A stretch of DNA of 64,000 nt from Primulina eburnea (lineage: Eukaryota > Streptophyta > Magnoliopsida > Lamiales > Gesneriaceae). Positions 42,460-55,060 of the stretch are shown piece after piece. The DNA lies in assembly GCF_022965805.1 (NCBI RefSeq), contig NW_027331283.1:36001-100000 (forward strand), given 5' to 3'. Numbering within the stretch: the first letter of the stretch is position 1; each line of letters opens with the position of its first letter. The notes under the pieces are model-generated. The model saw only the letters and a program-made list of their open reading frames with translations. It searched no databases and was not told the origin of the DNA. Position numbers and translations under genes: made by a program.

Positions 42460-42697
42460 GTAGATTCTATAGACTAAGATAGGATAGAATGAGCGGGGTA
42501 GATCGAGTCTTCTTCCTTGCTTGATGATGTGCTAGCATGTTTATTGCTTTCCTTACTACATGTTGTTTGTTATTTGAATGATTACAGCATGTATTGGTTA
42601 AGATTGAATCAAAACTGATTCTGGATCAGAGGTAAATGACCAGAGGAGGGCTGAGACAGTTGTATATCTTGTATACTAATTCTTTGGATTATTAGAT

Positions 42698-45600
42698 ATG
42701 CCGCCTAGAAGAGCAGCAGTTCCTCTACGACTAGCAGCGCCAGAACAGGGGAGCACATCCGGAGATCCTATGGATGTTACAGCGACCCCTATTGAGACGT
42801 TGCTGAAGCGATTCCAATCCTTTCGACCTCCCACCTTAAAAGGTACCGAGAATGCCATTGAGTGCGAAAGCTGGCTTGAGGATATCGAAATGCTATTCGA
42901 CTCTTTGGAGTACAGTGATGAGAAGAGGATCAAGCTAATTGGCCATCAATTGCAAGATATAGCCAAGAATTGGTGGTTGAACATTAGGAGAGCTTTAGAG
43001 CAGCGGGGTACCGAGATTACTTGGAAGGTATTCAAGACCGAGTTTTATCAGCGATTCTTCCCTGTATCCTACCGTAAAGATAAAGGCGCTGAATTCGCAA
43101 ATCTGAGGCAAGGGCAATTGAACATTGAGGAGTACGTTGACAAATTCTCTTCCTTGCTTCGTTTTGCACCCCATGTCTCAGGGAATGATGAGGCCATGGC
43201 AGATCAGTTTATAAATGGCCTGAATCCGGACATCTTTACGTTGGTCAATACTGGGAGACCCGATAATTTCTCGGATGCATTGAATCGTGCCAAAGGAGCT
43301 GAAGCAGGATTGCTTAGGCAACGGAGTGCTCCGTATGTTGCACCAAGTCCAAGACCGCCACTACCACCATTCCAAGTTCCTCCTCCAAGATTTGAAAGCG
43401 GCGGTAGTAGCAGTGGCAGAAAAGATCAATTGAAAGCCAAGGGTAAACAGTTTAAAAGACCTGGGAGCAGTTCGTCCAGCTCCAGCGGATCAAGACAGAC
43501 TGGTTTTGATCAAAGTTCAAGGACTTCAGGTGTCTACTGCAATTCTTGTGGAGGTAGGCATGCGACTGAACAGTGCCAGGGAGTTACAGGCCGATGTAAC
43601 ATTTGTAGGCAACCGGGGCATTTTGCCAAAGTCTGTCCACAGAGAGGTGTACAGCAAGGCCAGAGTGGAAGAGCATCCGGTTCAGTACCTCAGTTTGAGC
43701 GGCAGGCATCATCGGTTCACTCCTTTCAGCCTCCACCAGCACCGACTCCACACAGAGGCCGAGGTAGTCAGACGGTGAGTCAACCTCCGAGGCAACAGGC
43801 TCAAGTGTTTGCATTGACAGAAGAGCAAGCACAAGATGCACCAGATGATGTTATAGCAGGTAACTGCTCTCTTTATGGTTATCCTGCTTATATCTTGATA
43901 GATACGGGTGCATCGCATACATTCATATCAGAGCGATTTGCATTATTGCATTCATTGCCTGTTGAGTCTTTGTTAGATGTTGTATCTATTAATTCTCCGT
44001 TGGGAAGTGGACTGATATCTGTAACTACGGTTAGACATTGCATTCTACAGTTTGAGGGGCATGAGATTGACCTAGATTGTATAGTATTGGGTCTAGCTGA
44101 TTTTGATTGTATAGTCGGTATTGACATGCTAACAAAGTATAGAGCTACCGTGGATTGTTTCCACAAGATTGTCAGATTCAGACCCGAGATGACAGACGAG
44201 TGGAAATTCTACTGGAAGGGTTCCAGATCTCGGATTCCCTTGATTTCGGCTCTTACTATGAACAGGTTGCTACAGAAAGGAGCGGATGGTTTCTTTATTT
44301 ATGCTGTAGATATGCAGAAGTCGAGCCCGGCGTTGGCAGATATACCAGTAGTGCGGGAATTTCAAGATATTTTTCCAGATGAGATCCCAGGATTACCTCC
44401 GGTTCGTGAGGTAGACTTCAGTATTGATCTTACACCAGGTACCGTCCCTATTTCGAGAGCCCCGTATAGGATGGCACCCATCGAACTAAAAGAATTGAAA
44501 GCACAATTAGAAGATCTTCTAGCCAAGGGATATATCAGACCTAGTGTATCTCCTTGGGGCGCTCTGGTGCTGTTTGTGCGAAAGAAAGACGGTTCGATGC
44601 GATTGTGTATAGATTACCGGCAGCTGAATAAGGCAACGATCAAGAACAAATATCCTTTGCCTAGGATTGATGATCTATTTGATCAGTTGCAGGGATCCTC
44701 TGTCTATTCGAAGATTGATTTGCGTTCTGGGTATCATCAGCTCAGAGTTCGAGATATAGACATACCAAAGACAGCATTTCGAACCAGGTATGGACATTAC
44801 GAATTTATTGTCATGCCTTTTGGTTTAACCAATGCTCCTGCGGTATTTATGGGCTTGATGAACCAAGTGTTTCAGAAATATTTGGATGAATTTGTTATTG
44901 TTTTCATCGATGATATTTTGGTGTATTCGAAGAACAGAAATGAGCATGCAGAGCATCTCATAATTGTTTTGCAGACGTTGAGAAAGGAGCAACTGTATGC
45001 TAAATTGTCAAAATGTGAGTTTTGGTTGAATCGAGTGGTCTTCTTAGTACATATCATTTCTGGAGATGGTATTTCTGTAGATCCAAGTAAAGTGGAAGCT
45101 GTGATCAATTGGTCGAGACCAACTTCTGTACCAGAAATCCGCAGTTTCATGGGCTTAGCCGGATACTACAGAAGATTTATCAAAGATTTCTCCAGTATTG
45201 CAAAGCCAATAACTCAATTGACGCAAAAGAATGCACCATTTGTTTGGTCAGAGGAGTGTGAGTCTAGCTTTGTTGAATTGAAGAAAAGGCTGACTAGTGC
45301 TCCAGTACTGACGATACCTTCAGGTACGGGTGATTTCGTTGTATATTGTGATGCTTCTCATAGAGGTTTGGGATGTGTTCTTATGCAGCGAGGCCATGTG
45401 ATCGCATATGCCTCGAGACAATTGAAGCCACATGAAGTTCGATACCCCATTCATGATCTGGAATTGGCGGCCATCGTATTTGCATTAAAGATTTGGCGTC
45501 ATTATCTCTACGGCGAAAAATTTGAAATCTTTTCCGATCACAAGAGCCTAAAGTACCTATTCTCTCAATCAGAACTGAACATGAGGCAGCGTAGATGGCT

Positions 45601-47233
45601 AGACCTTTTGAAAGACTTTGACTGTGAAATCAAATACTATCCAGGGAAGTCAAATGCAGCAGCAGATGCCTTGAGTCGTAAGGTATGTTCTTTGTCCTTA
45701 TCGACGATAGGTGTTAGCAAGTTAGTTGAAAACTGCTGTACATCTGGATTAGAATTTGATACAGATAGTAAGCCACTACGACTTTTTACGATCCAAGTTG
45801 AGCCCAATTTGATTATGAGGATCAAGGAAGCACAAAGAACCGATCAGAATGTGAAGAAATCGATCCAAATGGTCAGATCCGGGCATGTATCCGAATATCA
45901 GGTACGTGATCATGTGTTGTACGTCAATAACCGTCTTGTAGTGCCAGATGTTCCAGATTTGAAACATCAGATTATGTCCGAAGCACACTGCAGTCGGTTC
46001 AGCATCCATCCTGGTGGCAGGAAGATGTACAATGACTTGAAGACACAGTTCTGGTGGAAACAGATGAAGTCAGACATTGCAGAGTATGTATCTAAATGCT
46101 TGAACTGCCAACAGGTGAAAGCCGAGAGGAAGAAGCCGGGAGGATTACTTCAGAGTTTATCTATTCCAGAATGGAAATGGGACCACATTTCCATGGATTT
46201 TGTGACGAAGTTACCTCGATCATCCAGAGGTTGCGATGCGATTTGGGTTATTATTGACAGATTGACCAAATCTGCTTGTTTCATTCCGTACAGAATGACG
46301 TATAGACAAGATCAGATGGCGGAGATTTATATTCGAGAGGTAGTCAGATTGCATGGAGTGCCGAAGTCTATCGTATCAGATCGTGATCCACGATTCACTT
46401 CTCACTTTTGGCACAGCTTACAGCAGGCCTTAGGTACGAAATTACACCTGAGTACTGCTTACCATCCTCAGATAGACGGACAGTCAGAGCGGACTATCCA
46501 GACACTAGAGGATATGTTGAGAGCCGTAGTGCTAGATTTTGGCACTAGTTGGCAAGATTCCCTACCTCTTTGTGAATTTTCCTACAATAATAGCTATCAG
46601 ACGAGTATCGAGATGGCACCGTTTGAAGCTCTGTACGGTAAGAAGTGCAGATCTCCGCTATACTGGGATGACGTCTCAGAGGTACCAGAACTTGGGCCAG
46701 ATATGATTCGTGACATGACAGAGAAGGTGAAACTCATTCAGAAGAGGATGAAGACAGCACAAGATCGACAAGCTAAGTATGCCAATATCAGACGTAGACC
46801 GTTAGTATTTGAGGCAGGAGATAGAGTATTCTTAAAGATTTCTCCTTTCAGAGGCGTTGTTCGATTTGGCAAACGCGGGAAACTATCTCCTTGATACATT
46901 GGTCCTTACGAGATTCTTGAGAAGATTGGCGATCGAGCTTATCGACTTGCACTTCCTCCTTCTCTATCCGGAATACATGACGTGTTTCATGTATCAATGT
47001 TGCGAAGATATATGCCAGATGTTTCTCATGTCATTCAACCTGACGAAGCTAAACTTGATCAGACATTGAGCTACGTGGAACAACCGATACAGATTCTTGA
47101 TCGGAAAGAAAAGAAACTCAGAACGAAGAATATTCAACTTGTGAAAGTTCAGTGGAGTCGTCATGGTATCGAGGAAGCGACTTGGGAGACAGAGGCAAGC
47201 ATGAGCCAGAAACACCCCGAGTTATTTCAATGA
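42698..47233 (+). CDS. gag-pol: Element D Gag-Pol polyprotein, one in-frame TGA
   Basis: Single frame of 1,512 codons encoding a Ty3/gypsy polyprotein. Gag: about residues 33-205 ([19 protein letters not shown]), then [13 protein letters not shown] and the CCHC knuckle [14 protein letters not shown] (300-313). Protease: DTG at 402-404. RT: about 600-790, active site [10 protein letters not shown] with Asp 738/739. RNase H: from [10 protein letters not shown] (884). Integrase: His1097/His1104/Cys1134/Cys1137, catalytic Asp1167, Asp1228 and Glu1264. A chromodomain-like tail ends [15 protein letters not shown]. Codon 1399 (46892-46894) is TGA; the closely related element C has CGA (Arg) there, so this is a CpG-to-TpG nonsense change. 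Other possible lesions are Pro to Leu in WGALVLF and Gly to Val in FLVHIIS. The tail suggests a chromovirus, perhaps the Tekay/Del clade. Confidence 0.93.
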
Positions 47234-47320
47234 TGTAAGTATTTGTTTAGTGTTGATGTGATTACTTTTATACCTGCATTGATAGAATGATATGCGATTT
47301 CGAGGGCGAAATCATTTCTT

Positions 47321-47333
47321 AGAGGGGGAGAAA
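47321..47333 (+). other. Polypurine tract of element D
   Basis: AGAGGGGGAGAAA directly abuts the TGTAAGGCTC start of the 3' LTR. It follows a ~90-bp 3' untranslated region containing CGAGGGCGAAATC. Confidence 0.92.
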
Positions 47334-49334
47334 TGTAAGGCTCAAGATGTATTAGTCTTCATTAATACGATATTCGAAGGTGTGAGAGTGCATGACATTG
47401 CATGAGAAACACTAAGTAGAATGGGAGTAGGAAAGACATGAGAAAGGTAAGAAAATACCATAATAAGATGAGAAGAGTCGAAGCTTGGGCGCATGTGCGC
47501 GGAGAAATGCGCGGCTGTGCGCGAAGGAAGTCGAAGCCTTCGCGCATATGCGCGAGAAGAGGCGCGCATATGCGCGAGGGGGGCGTTTCCAATTTTAAAG
47601 ATGCGAAGGTCTCGCGCATATGCGCGAGACAAAGCGCGCATATGCGCGAGTTGTCAAAATTCAGGAAATGCCGAGACGAAGGTCTCGCGCATATGCGCGA
47701 GTTGAGTGGCGCATATGCGCGAGGTGTTGAATTGCCGAGACAGTAGGTCTCGCGCACATGCGCGAGAAATGCCGCGCATATGCGCGAGACGTGTATTGCA
47801 AAGAACAAGCCATGTGTTCGAAACATGCAAAGTATATATATTCATTGCACGATTTCCTCTTCATTTGGCAGCAATAATCGGAGAATTTAGAGGAAAAGCT
47901 TCAAACTTCCTTCCACTTTTAAATTGTGATTTCATAATATTTAATCATCCAAATTCAAATCCGACTTCGGTGTTGAGTTCCTCTCTTTATTGGCTACAAG
48001 GTGACGTAAGTTTTCTTCGATTCCAGCATGTTTTGAAATATATGGATTGGGGAAATTATGAATTACACTAGATTATGTGTTCTTGTTAAGTTGAGGATTG
48101 TAGAATCGAAACCGGATTGAAAAACGGATGTCATATGTGATTTTAATGGAATTTTAGTTGTATAACTTGAGTTATGTGCGGATTTGGGAGAGTATAATAT
48201 ATGTATGAGATCGATTATTGATTCTGGAAATGGGATATTAATCTATATTGATATCTGTTGAGAATTTGGATTGACCGGTATCGAGAAATACGTCGTTATG
48301 CCGTCAGATTTTATTGGGATCACGTAGTGATTTGGTTATGTGTTGATTTAGATTAGAAATTGATAGAGTGCGTATCCACATTTCCATTTCAGATACGTAT
48401 TGGCGACCGTGACAGCAATTCTACGACGAAAGGTATAGTACATGTTTTGTTTGGGGAATCACGACTCAAATGAGATCACATTTGAGTTTCCCAACCAAAA
48501 ACCACATACTTGTTTTATTGTTTATATCTAGATATGATTATGATTTCGTATAAATTTGTTTATAGAACTTGTATGCAGATCTTGCTATGCTTTGTTTACA
48601 GATCATGTAGCATTGCATTATGCTTGTTTACAGATTTTGTATTCATGCATTAAGATAGGGCAGTCTGGAGATCAGGCAGACTACTAGATGTTCGGCGATA
48701 TCTCAGCTTAGGGGAAGATCACCGCCCCTATTGTAGACGCGGATACAGATCAGGCCGAAGTCTAGGAATAAGACGTACAGCACCATGATTGGTAGGGTAG
48801 GTGACAGTCAGTGACGTCTTATTCACAACGGGATCCCTAGAGTTCTAGTCGAGTCGCATCTAGACATGATTAGACTCGCATTGCATGAGTTTATATGAAT
48901 GACATTCATATTAGCATGTTTCATGTTTTAGATTGTTTTATTGCATGTATACATGTTTATACTGGGATTTGTTCTCACCGGTTTTCCGGCTGTTGTTATG
49001 TCTGTATGTGTGCATAACAACAGGTGGGGCAGGATCTGGGTCACGTCAGAGATGAGCAATGGACATAGCGTGGTGATCACGGGCCTAGCAGATGGACTAG
49101 TAGAGTTACTTTTATCTTGTACTGTATTTCACTACTAGTTTACAGAGGATGGATTAAAACAAGAAATGTTGTATCCTATGTTTGTATATTATGCTGATGT
49201 AATAAAATAGATACATGTTTTATGCTTAGTTAGTAACATTTGATTGAATGTTAAAAAGCGAAAATTTGACCTACTTTTTATATTAATGATCCGTTTTAAT
49301 CCCAAGAAAAAGAATTAGAGCCCGGGTCCCCACA
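47334..49334 (+). mobile_element. Element D gypsy, 3' LTR (2,001 bp)
   Basis: It is collinear with 40441-42441 throughout, including the palindrome cluster, TATA-like box and hairpin modules. It is followed by the target duplication TACGT (49335-49339) and the remainder of the family E LTR. Confidence 0.96.
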
Positions 49335-49762
49335 TACGTGATAGCATGTTTTATAAATTAGTTTGTTTATATACATGCTTACCATGTTTTATACTGGGAT
49401 TTATTCTCACCGGAGTTATCCGGCTGTTGTTTTGTTTTGTATGTGTGCATGAAAACAGGTGGGGCTCGATCAGGGTCGAGATGACGATGAGAGAAGACGA
49501 GTTAGCGTGGTGATTTCGGACTTGTAGCAGACTTAGTTTATTACTTGAATTTAGTAATTGAACCTTAGACTTAGGTTGTACAGTATTGTACTTTTCTACT
49601 GAACTGTAGTTTTTATACAGAGAAGTATATTGTTTAGATTCCATTACCTTCCGCAGTTACATTTTAAAAAGAAAATTTTTTAGACCTTGTTTTATCTTAA
49701 TTGATAATTGAATCCCGAAGATGATTAATAAGATAGATCAGCGTCCGGGTCCCCACAAATAT

Positions 49763-50502
49763 CCTAGCATACACCTAGCAAATTGGGCTTGGGCTTTTGA
49801 TCATCCTTCATGCATAATATCACATATCATACACAATCAATTAATTATCACAATAATTAATTGATCCAATATTATATATCTTGATCCAATCACTAACCGC
49901 CACGATTATAAACTAAATTAACAAAGTATACAAACACATTTGTCTACTTTCAAATTAATTTATTTATAACCGAATTTCTTGTAAATCACCATTTACTATA
50001 AATAATTAAAGTCCAACTTAAATTATTTATTTCATGAGAAAATATTTGCAACTTTTGTAATTTTAAACTTAAGGGCCCAAAAAACTTATTTTTCACCAAA
50101 AACATTTTCGGCCCATTTAAAATTCACAAACATGTTAGCCATCCAATGGCCCAACAACTCAAGGCCCATGACACTTTGATATTCCAAAACACTTTTGGAA
50201 ACCCTAGCCGTCATCGCCGTCGCCAGAGCTCCGTCGCCGGATTCCGGCCAACATTCCGGCGAACAAAAATTTTTTTTTTTTATTTAAAAAATGTGGGGCT
50301 GTTCGGGCAGCCCCTTGGGCTGCTCTAGCTGCCCGTTTCGGGCAGCCCCTCGGGCAGCCCAAGATGCCCGAAATGGGCAGCAACTTGTTGCCCAAAAACA
50401 GCCCCGAAAATGGCCTTGAATCGTTGCAAAAAATACACTCATGCGGTTAGAAATCGATCTCAACATAATATCTTGTAAATGCTACACAAAAACGTAACCA
50501 TA
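49763..50502 (-). other. Copia leader, PBS-proximal part with GGGCAGCCC repeats
   Basis: Continuation of the leader of the left copia after the family E insertion. An AT-rich part is followed by a stretch with CCCTAGCCGTCATCGCCGTC, which resembles the 5' end of a host transcript but is too short to identify. A GC-rich block follows at about 50296-50405 with repeated GGGCAGCCC, GGGCTGC and TGCCCGAAATGGGCA, able to form several hairpins. No coding frame is supported. Confidence 0.65.
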
Positions 50503-50514
50503 GCTCGGATACCA
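50503..50514 (-). other. Copia primer binding site (left copy)
   Basis: GCTCGGATACCA on the plus strand is TGGTATCCGAGC on the sense strand, one base different from the initiator tRNA-Met site. Two bases (AG) separate it from the LTR end CCCTTTCA. This fixes the sense-3' end of the copia LTR. Confidence 0.82.
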
Positions 50515-50516
50515 CT

Positions 50517-52675
50517 TGAAAGGGGATCGGTTACGGTGACCGGAAGCGCAACGGAAGAAAAAAAAATTTCGAAAATCATATTTTCTAGCAAAAATTTCGG
50601 CCACCTCTCATATAATGTGTAGCAAATACAATAAAAACAAAATGACATTCATAGTGTGTTAAGAAATGTACCTATCAATCTCAAAGATTGATTGTGGCTC
50701 CAACTAAGGTGTAAACACCTTAGCTCTTGAAGGTAGACAATCTACAAGCTTCACCTTTCTTTTGGACTCCTTTCTTCCAATTAAGCCCACCAATAACTAG
50801 CTAGAACCCTTCTTATTTTGCACTAGAAAAATAAGAAGATTTTTCAAAGAGAAGTGATTTCTTTCCTCAACAATTGAAGAAGAAAATTGAGAGAAAAACT
50901 TGGAGACAAAAAATGTGAATAGTAACTCGGCCACTATTCATGCTAGGAGAGAAGGAGAGACATTTTTTTGGTTTTGGGAAAAGTTGTTCCAAAAAGTTGC
51001 ATGACATGCCTTGAAAACACAAAAAGTAGTCTCCCAACCTTTCACCTCCCATGCATGCATATTATATGGTTTTTAATCAAATTAAAACCTTGGACTAAAT
51101 TTTAATTATCTCAAACATATTTGAGACTAATTAAACATTACTTGAATTTACCCAAGTCCCACTAGTTAAATAATTATTTTAATTGAGCTCTTCAAGACTC
51201 AATATTATTTAATTAATTCAACACTTGAATTAATTTAATTATTTGGACTCTACTAGGTCCACTAGTGTTTAATTAATTCAACACTTGAATTAATTTAATT
51301 TAGTCCATAATAATGTTTATGAAAATCACAATTTTCAATTACATTATTCACTTGGCCAATTTTTATTTAGGAACACTTCCTTAAATTAAAATTTACATTT
51401 CTCTCATAGAAGTCACACTTCCATTTTTCTTTACACTTATAAACTCATTTATAAGTCGTTCAACACATTGAACTATTTTTCTCCTATATAGAAGTCATAC
51501 TTCTAATTTTCCTTACGCTTATAAACTCCTTTATAAGCCGTTCAACACATTGAACTATTTTTTACTTCTCAACGGGATCTAGAAAGCTAGTACTTGTGTG
51601 GCCCTCAATGGTTCATTGATACAACTAGCCGTGGGTTGACATCTCCATGTGATTCGGACTAAACATGTCCTTATATGAGCATACCCCAATTGCTCCATTC
51701 TTATTTATCAACTCCTTGATAATAAGAACGTCAGAACTCAAGTCTGATAGTACCCAACCAATCATGTTAAACGCCTAGCAGCATCGCTTACATGATTCCC
51801 TAGGTATCAAATGATAGTGCCCGCAAGAACCATTCAATTATGGTTAGCGTACAGTACGGTCCCTTCAACTCATATATCCCGATCGATTCGACAACCATTG
51901 GTTTATCGAGAGTTGTCAATGAATCGATACTATGTGTCATGTCGTAGTTGCATCGATGGTGTAATCTATGAAACCCTTTCATAATTACCACCATACTCTG
52001 GCCAGAGATTTCAACCTACATACACATGATAACACATAGGATATCCATACCCGAAGGTAAGCGGTGAATCCCCGACTACAATGCATCGACTCCTATGTGT
52101 TTCGACAGAACACCCAACCTTGCCACCTGATGACCCCATGAGAGTCGGTAAACAAGTAAAAGTGTAATTCTAGCACATAGAGTCTCAATGTTGTCCCGGG
52201 TCATAAGGACTAATTCTGTACAACCATAAACTAGGACATTTCCACTCGATAAGTGAGAACCACTTGGAAAGTCCTTTTATGGAGGGTTGTTCAGTGCACT
52301 CTACAAAGAGCACCTATCTGCATGTTCGGACATCACAATGTCCCCTACCAATGAAACATGGTATTCACATCGCAGATACTAGTCTCGAACTCGAGCGGCC
52401 TATATCCTTCTTAGTGGCGGCTGAATCGACTAGGAACCGTTTAGAATATAAAGTATTACAAATATGAGTTTCATGATACTCATCATATGAGCATCTCATA
52501 TTCTTTCTACTATTTGTATATTCAAGGGCTTTATCTATGCAACTAGCATGGGTATACAGATAAAGATGTGCCATAATAATAATTTCAAATATTATTAAAA
52601 TAAAGATTGCTTATACATAGAGTTTCATTGTTAACACTCGGACAACACTTGGCTCGACGGGCACCTACTCTAACA
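50517..52675 (-). mobile_element. Copia LTR shared by two internal regions (2,159 bp)
   Basis: On the sense (minus) strand it runs TGTTAGAGTAGG...CCCTTTCA. The right side carries a polypurine tract, so it is the 3' LTR of the right copy. The left side carries a primer binding site, so it is also the 5' LTR of the left copy. It is the only full-length copy of this LTR in the window. Confidence 0.92.
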
Positions 52676-52688
52676 ATCTCCCACTTGC
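52676..52688 (-). other. Copia polypurine tract (right copy)
   Basis: Identical to 34470-34482: sense GCAAGTGGGAGAT followed by the LTR start. Confidence 0.9.
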
Positions 52689-52689
52689 A

Positions 52690-55060
52690 CTAGAGCCAAC
52701 TACCCATATGCATTAAACCCATTGATTCGCGATGCTTGTCGAATAATGGTCCAGGTAAAGGCTTAGCTAGTGGATCAACAACATTATCGGCGGAGCCGAC
52801 TGTGTCAAAAGACACTTCTCCTCTTTCCACAATCTCTCCGAGGATGTGGTACTTTCTCAATACTAGTTTGGATTTCTGATGAGACCTTGGCTCCTTTGCT
52901 TGAGTTATAGCTCCCTTGTTGTCACACAACACCAGGACAGGAGCAACTCCATTAGGAATGACGTCCAACTCTTAGACGAAATTCCTTATCCTAACAGCCT
53001 CCCTTGCTGCATCTGATGCAGCAATGTATTCGGCCTCTGTGCTGGAATCCGTAATATTGTCTTGCTTGGAACTCTTCCAAGAGACAGCAGCACCATTGAG
53101 CATGAATACAAAACCAGAGGTTGACTTCGAGTCATCGATATCGCTTTGGAAGCTAGAGTCGGTATAGCATTCCAATTTTAGTTCTCCATCCCATAGACCA
53201 ATAACACTTTATTGGTCCTTCTCAACTACTTGAGGATGTCTTTCACAGCTTTCCAGTGTGGAAGACCAGGGTTCGATTGATATCTCCTCACTACACTTAG
53301 TACGGAAGCCACGTCAAGACGTGTAGATATCATCCCATACATGATTCTACCAATTGCCGAAGCATACGGAATGCGTGTCATCGCCACTATCTCTGCATCA
53401 GTCTTGGGAGAAAGACTTGGATAGGGACACGCCATGACACATTGGTAGGTGTCCTCCCTTGGACTCATCCATCGAGAACGGCTTCACGATGGTATCAATG
53501 TATGTGGACTGGGTGAGACCAAGCAATCTTCTCGATCTATCTCTATAGATCTGTATTCCCAATACAAAAGATGCTTCACCCAAGTCCTGCATCGAGAACT
53601 TACTCGCTAACCATATCTTAGTTGATTGCAACATTCCTACATCATTCCCAATGAGTAGAATGTCATCAACATATAACACCAGGAATGTCACAACACTCCC
53701 ACTGACCTTCTTATACACATAGGGTTCCTCAGGATTCTTAGTAAATCAAACTATTTGATTGTACTGTCGAATCTGAGGTTCCAACTCCTAGATGCCTGCT
53801 TTAGATCATAAATAGATCTCTGAAGTTTGCATACCATATGCTCACTTCCGATAGATGTTAACCCTTCAGGTTAAGACATGTAAATAACTTTCTTAAAATC
53901 CCCATTAAGAAAGTCTGTCTTGACATCCATCTGCCATATCTCATAGTCATACCATGCAGCTATGGCTAGCAAAATCCTTATGGACTTGAACATTGCGACT
54001 GGGGAAAAGGTTTCCTCAAAGTCAACTCCTTGTCTTTGAGTATATCCTTTTGCCACCAATCGCACCTTGAAGGTCAATACCTTCCCATCTGTCCCAAGTC
54101 CCTATGGGAACAATTCCCTCAGGTGGATCCACAAGATCCTACACTTGGTTCGAATGCATGGAATTCAACTCAGATTCCATTGCTTCAAGTCACTTGGATG
54201 AATCGGCATCAGATAACGCTTCCTTGAAGGTCCTTGGATCACATCCATGGTTAGGCTCATCATGGCCCTCTTCAAGAAGCAGACCATACCTCATAGGTGG
54301 TCTCGAGACTCTCTCGGATCTTCTAGGAGCTTGTATCTCCTCTCTTGGCTCTTCGGGTGTGGGTTCTACAATTGTGGGTGTCTCTCGAACCTCTTCGAGT
54401 TCTATCATCTCTCTTTTTCTATCCAATAGAAATTCCCTTTCAAAAAGGTCGCATTCCTAGAAACAAACACTTTTGTTTCTTGGGGATGATAGAAGTAGTA
54501 TCCAATCGAATTCATTGGATATCCCACAAATTAGCATAAAATGGATCAACTATCCAATTTGTCTCCCACTACCTGCTTCATAAGCAGGGCACCCCCATAT
54601 TCAAAGATAAGAATATTTTGGAGGCTTACCCATCCATATCTCATATGGTGTATGCCTTTGAATGGACATTTAGTAGAATATCTTTTAATTTTAAGTTATA
54701 GAGATCGTTTTCATGTTCTCAAGTACCAATTAAACATTCATTCTTGTAAATGTTGCAAACACCTTTGCTAAATAGACAAGAATATCCATCTTTATCACAA
54801 TAGAAATGGAAACAATGTTTTTCACCAAAATGGTACAAACAAAACATCTCTTAAAATTAACTTAAACTATTGTTCAATAATAAGTAAACATCTTCAATAG
54901 CCTTGGCAACGACTCTTGCTCCATTGCCCATCCTCTAGAAGGTCACACCTTCTTTAAGCATTCTACTTCTTCCCATCACCTGTAACCCATTACAGAGATG
55001 TGAGTCATAACCGGTATCTAATACCAAAGAAGTAGAGTTAATTGAAATGTTTACTTCAAT
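52690..55060 (-). pseudogene. pol: Copia pol remnants (right copy)
   Basis: This duplicates 34484-36854 with the same block order, the same TAA after IYMS (53871), the same frame changes, the same missing integrase core and the same DTGY protease. Differences are few; here the RNase H tail VLVLCDNKGAITQAK stays open (52968-52690). The region is inactive: pol cannot be read as one frame and the integrase core is gone. Confidence 0.87.

Larger units (their letters stand above)
38786..49757 (+). mobile_element. Family E solo LTR, split by element D
   Basis: Two parts, 38786-40440 and 49340-49757, join into one LTR of about 2.07 kb with TGTAAGGCCCGAG and GGGTCCCCACA ends and a 5-bp target duplication. 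No primer binding site, coding region or second LTR of this family is present, so it is a solo LTR left by LTR-LTR recombination. It is related to LTRs A and D: it shares the module at 40149-40229, an AGTCTG/CAGACT hairpin (40050-40071) and a CCGGA/TCCGG hairpin (49410-49423). Unlike them it has no evident GC-rich palindrome cluster. Confidence 0.9.

Noticed and set aside
42698..47233. An endogenous pararetrovirus (caulimovirus-like) insertion
   Set aside because: The polyprotein has gypsy order with an integrase (HHCC, D-D-E) and lies between LTRs with PBS, PPT and target duplications. No movement protein or viral coat motif is visible.
50150..50330. A captured host gene exon in the copia leader
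   Set aside because: The CCCTAGCCGTCATCGCCG stretch looks transcript-like but is too short and carries no recognisable protein or splice context, so I kept it only as a possibility in the findings.
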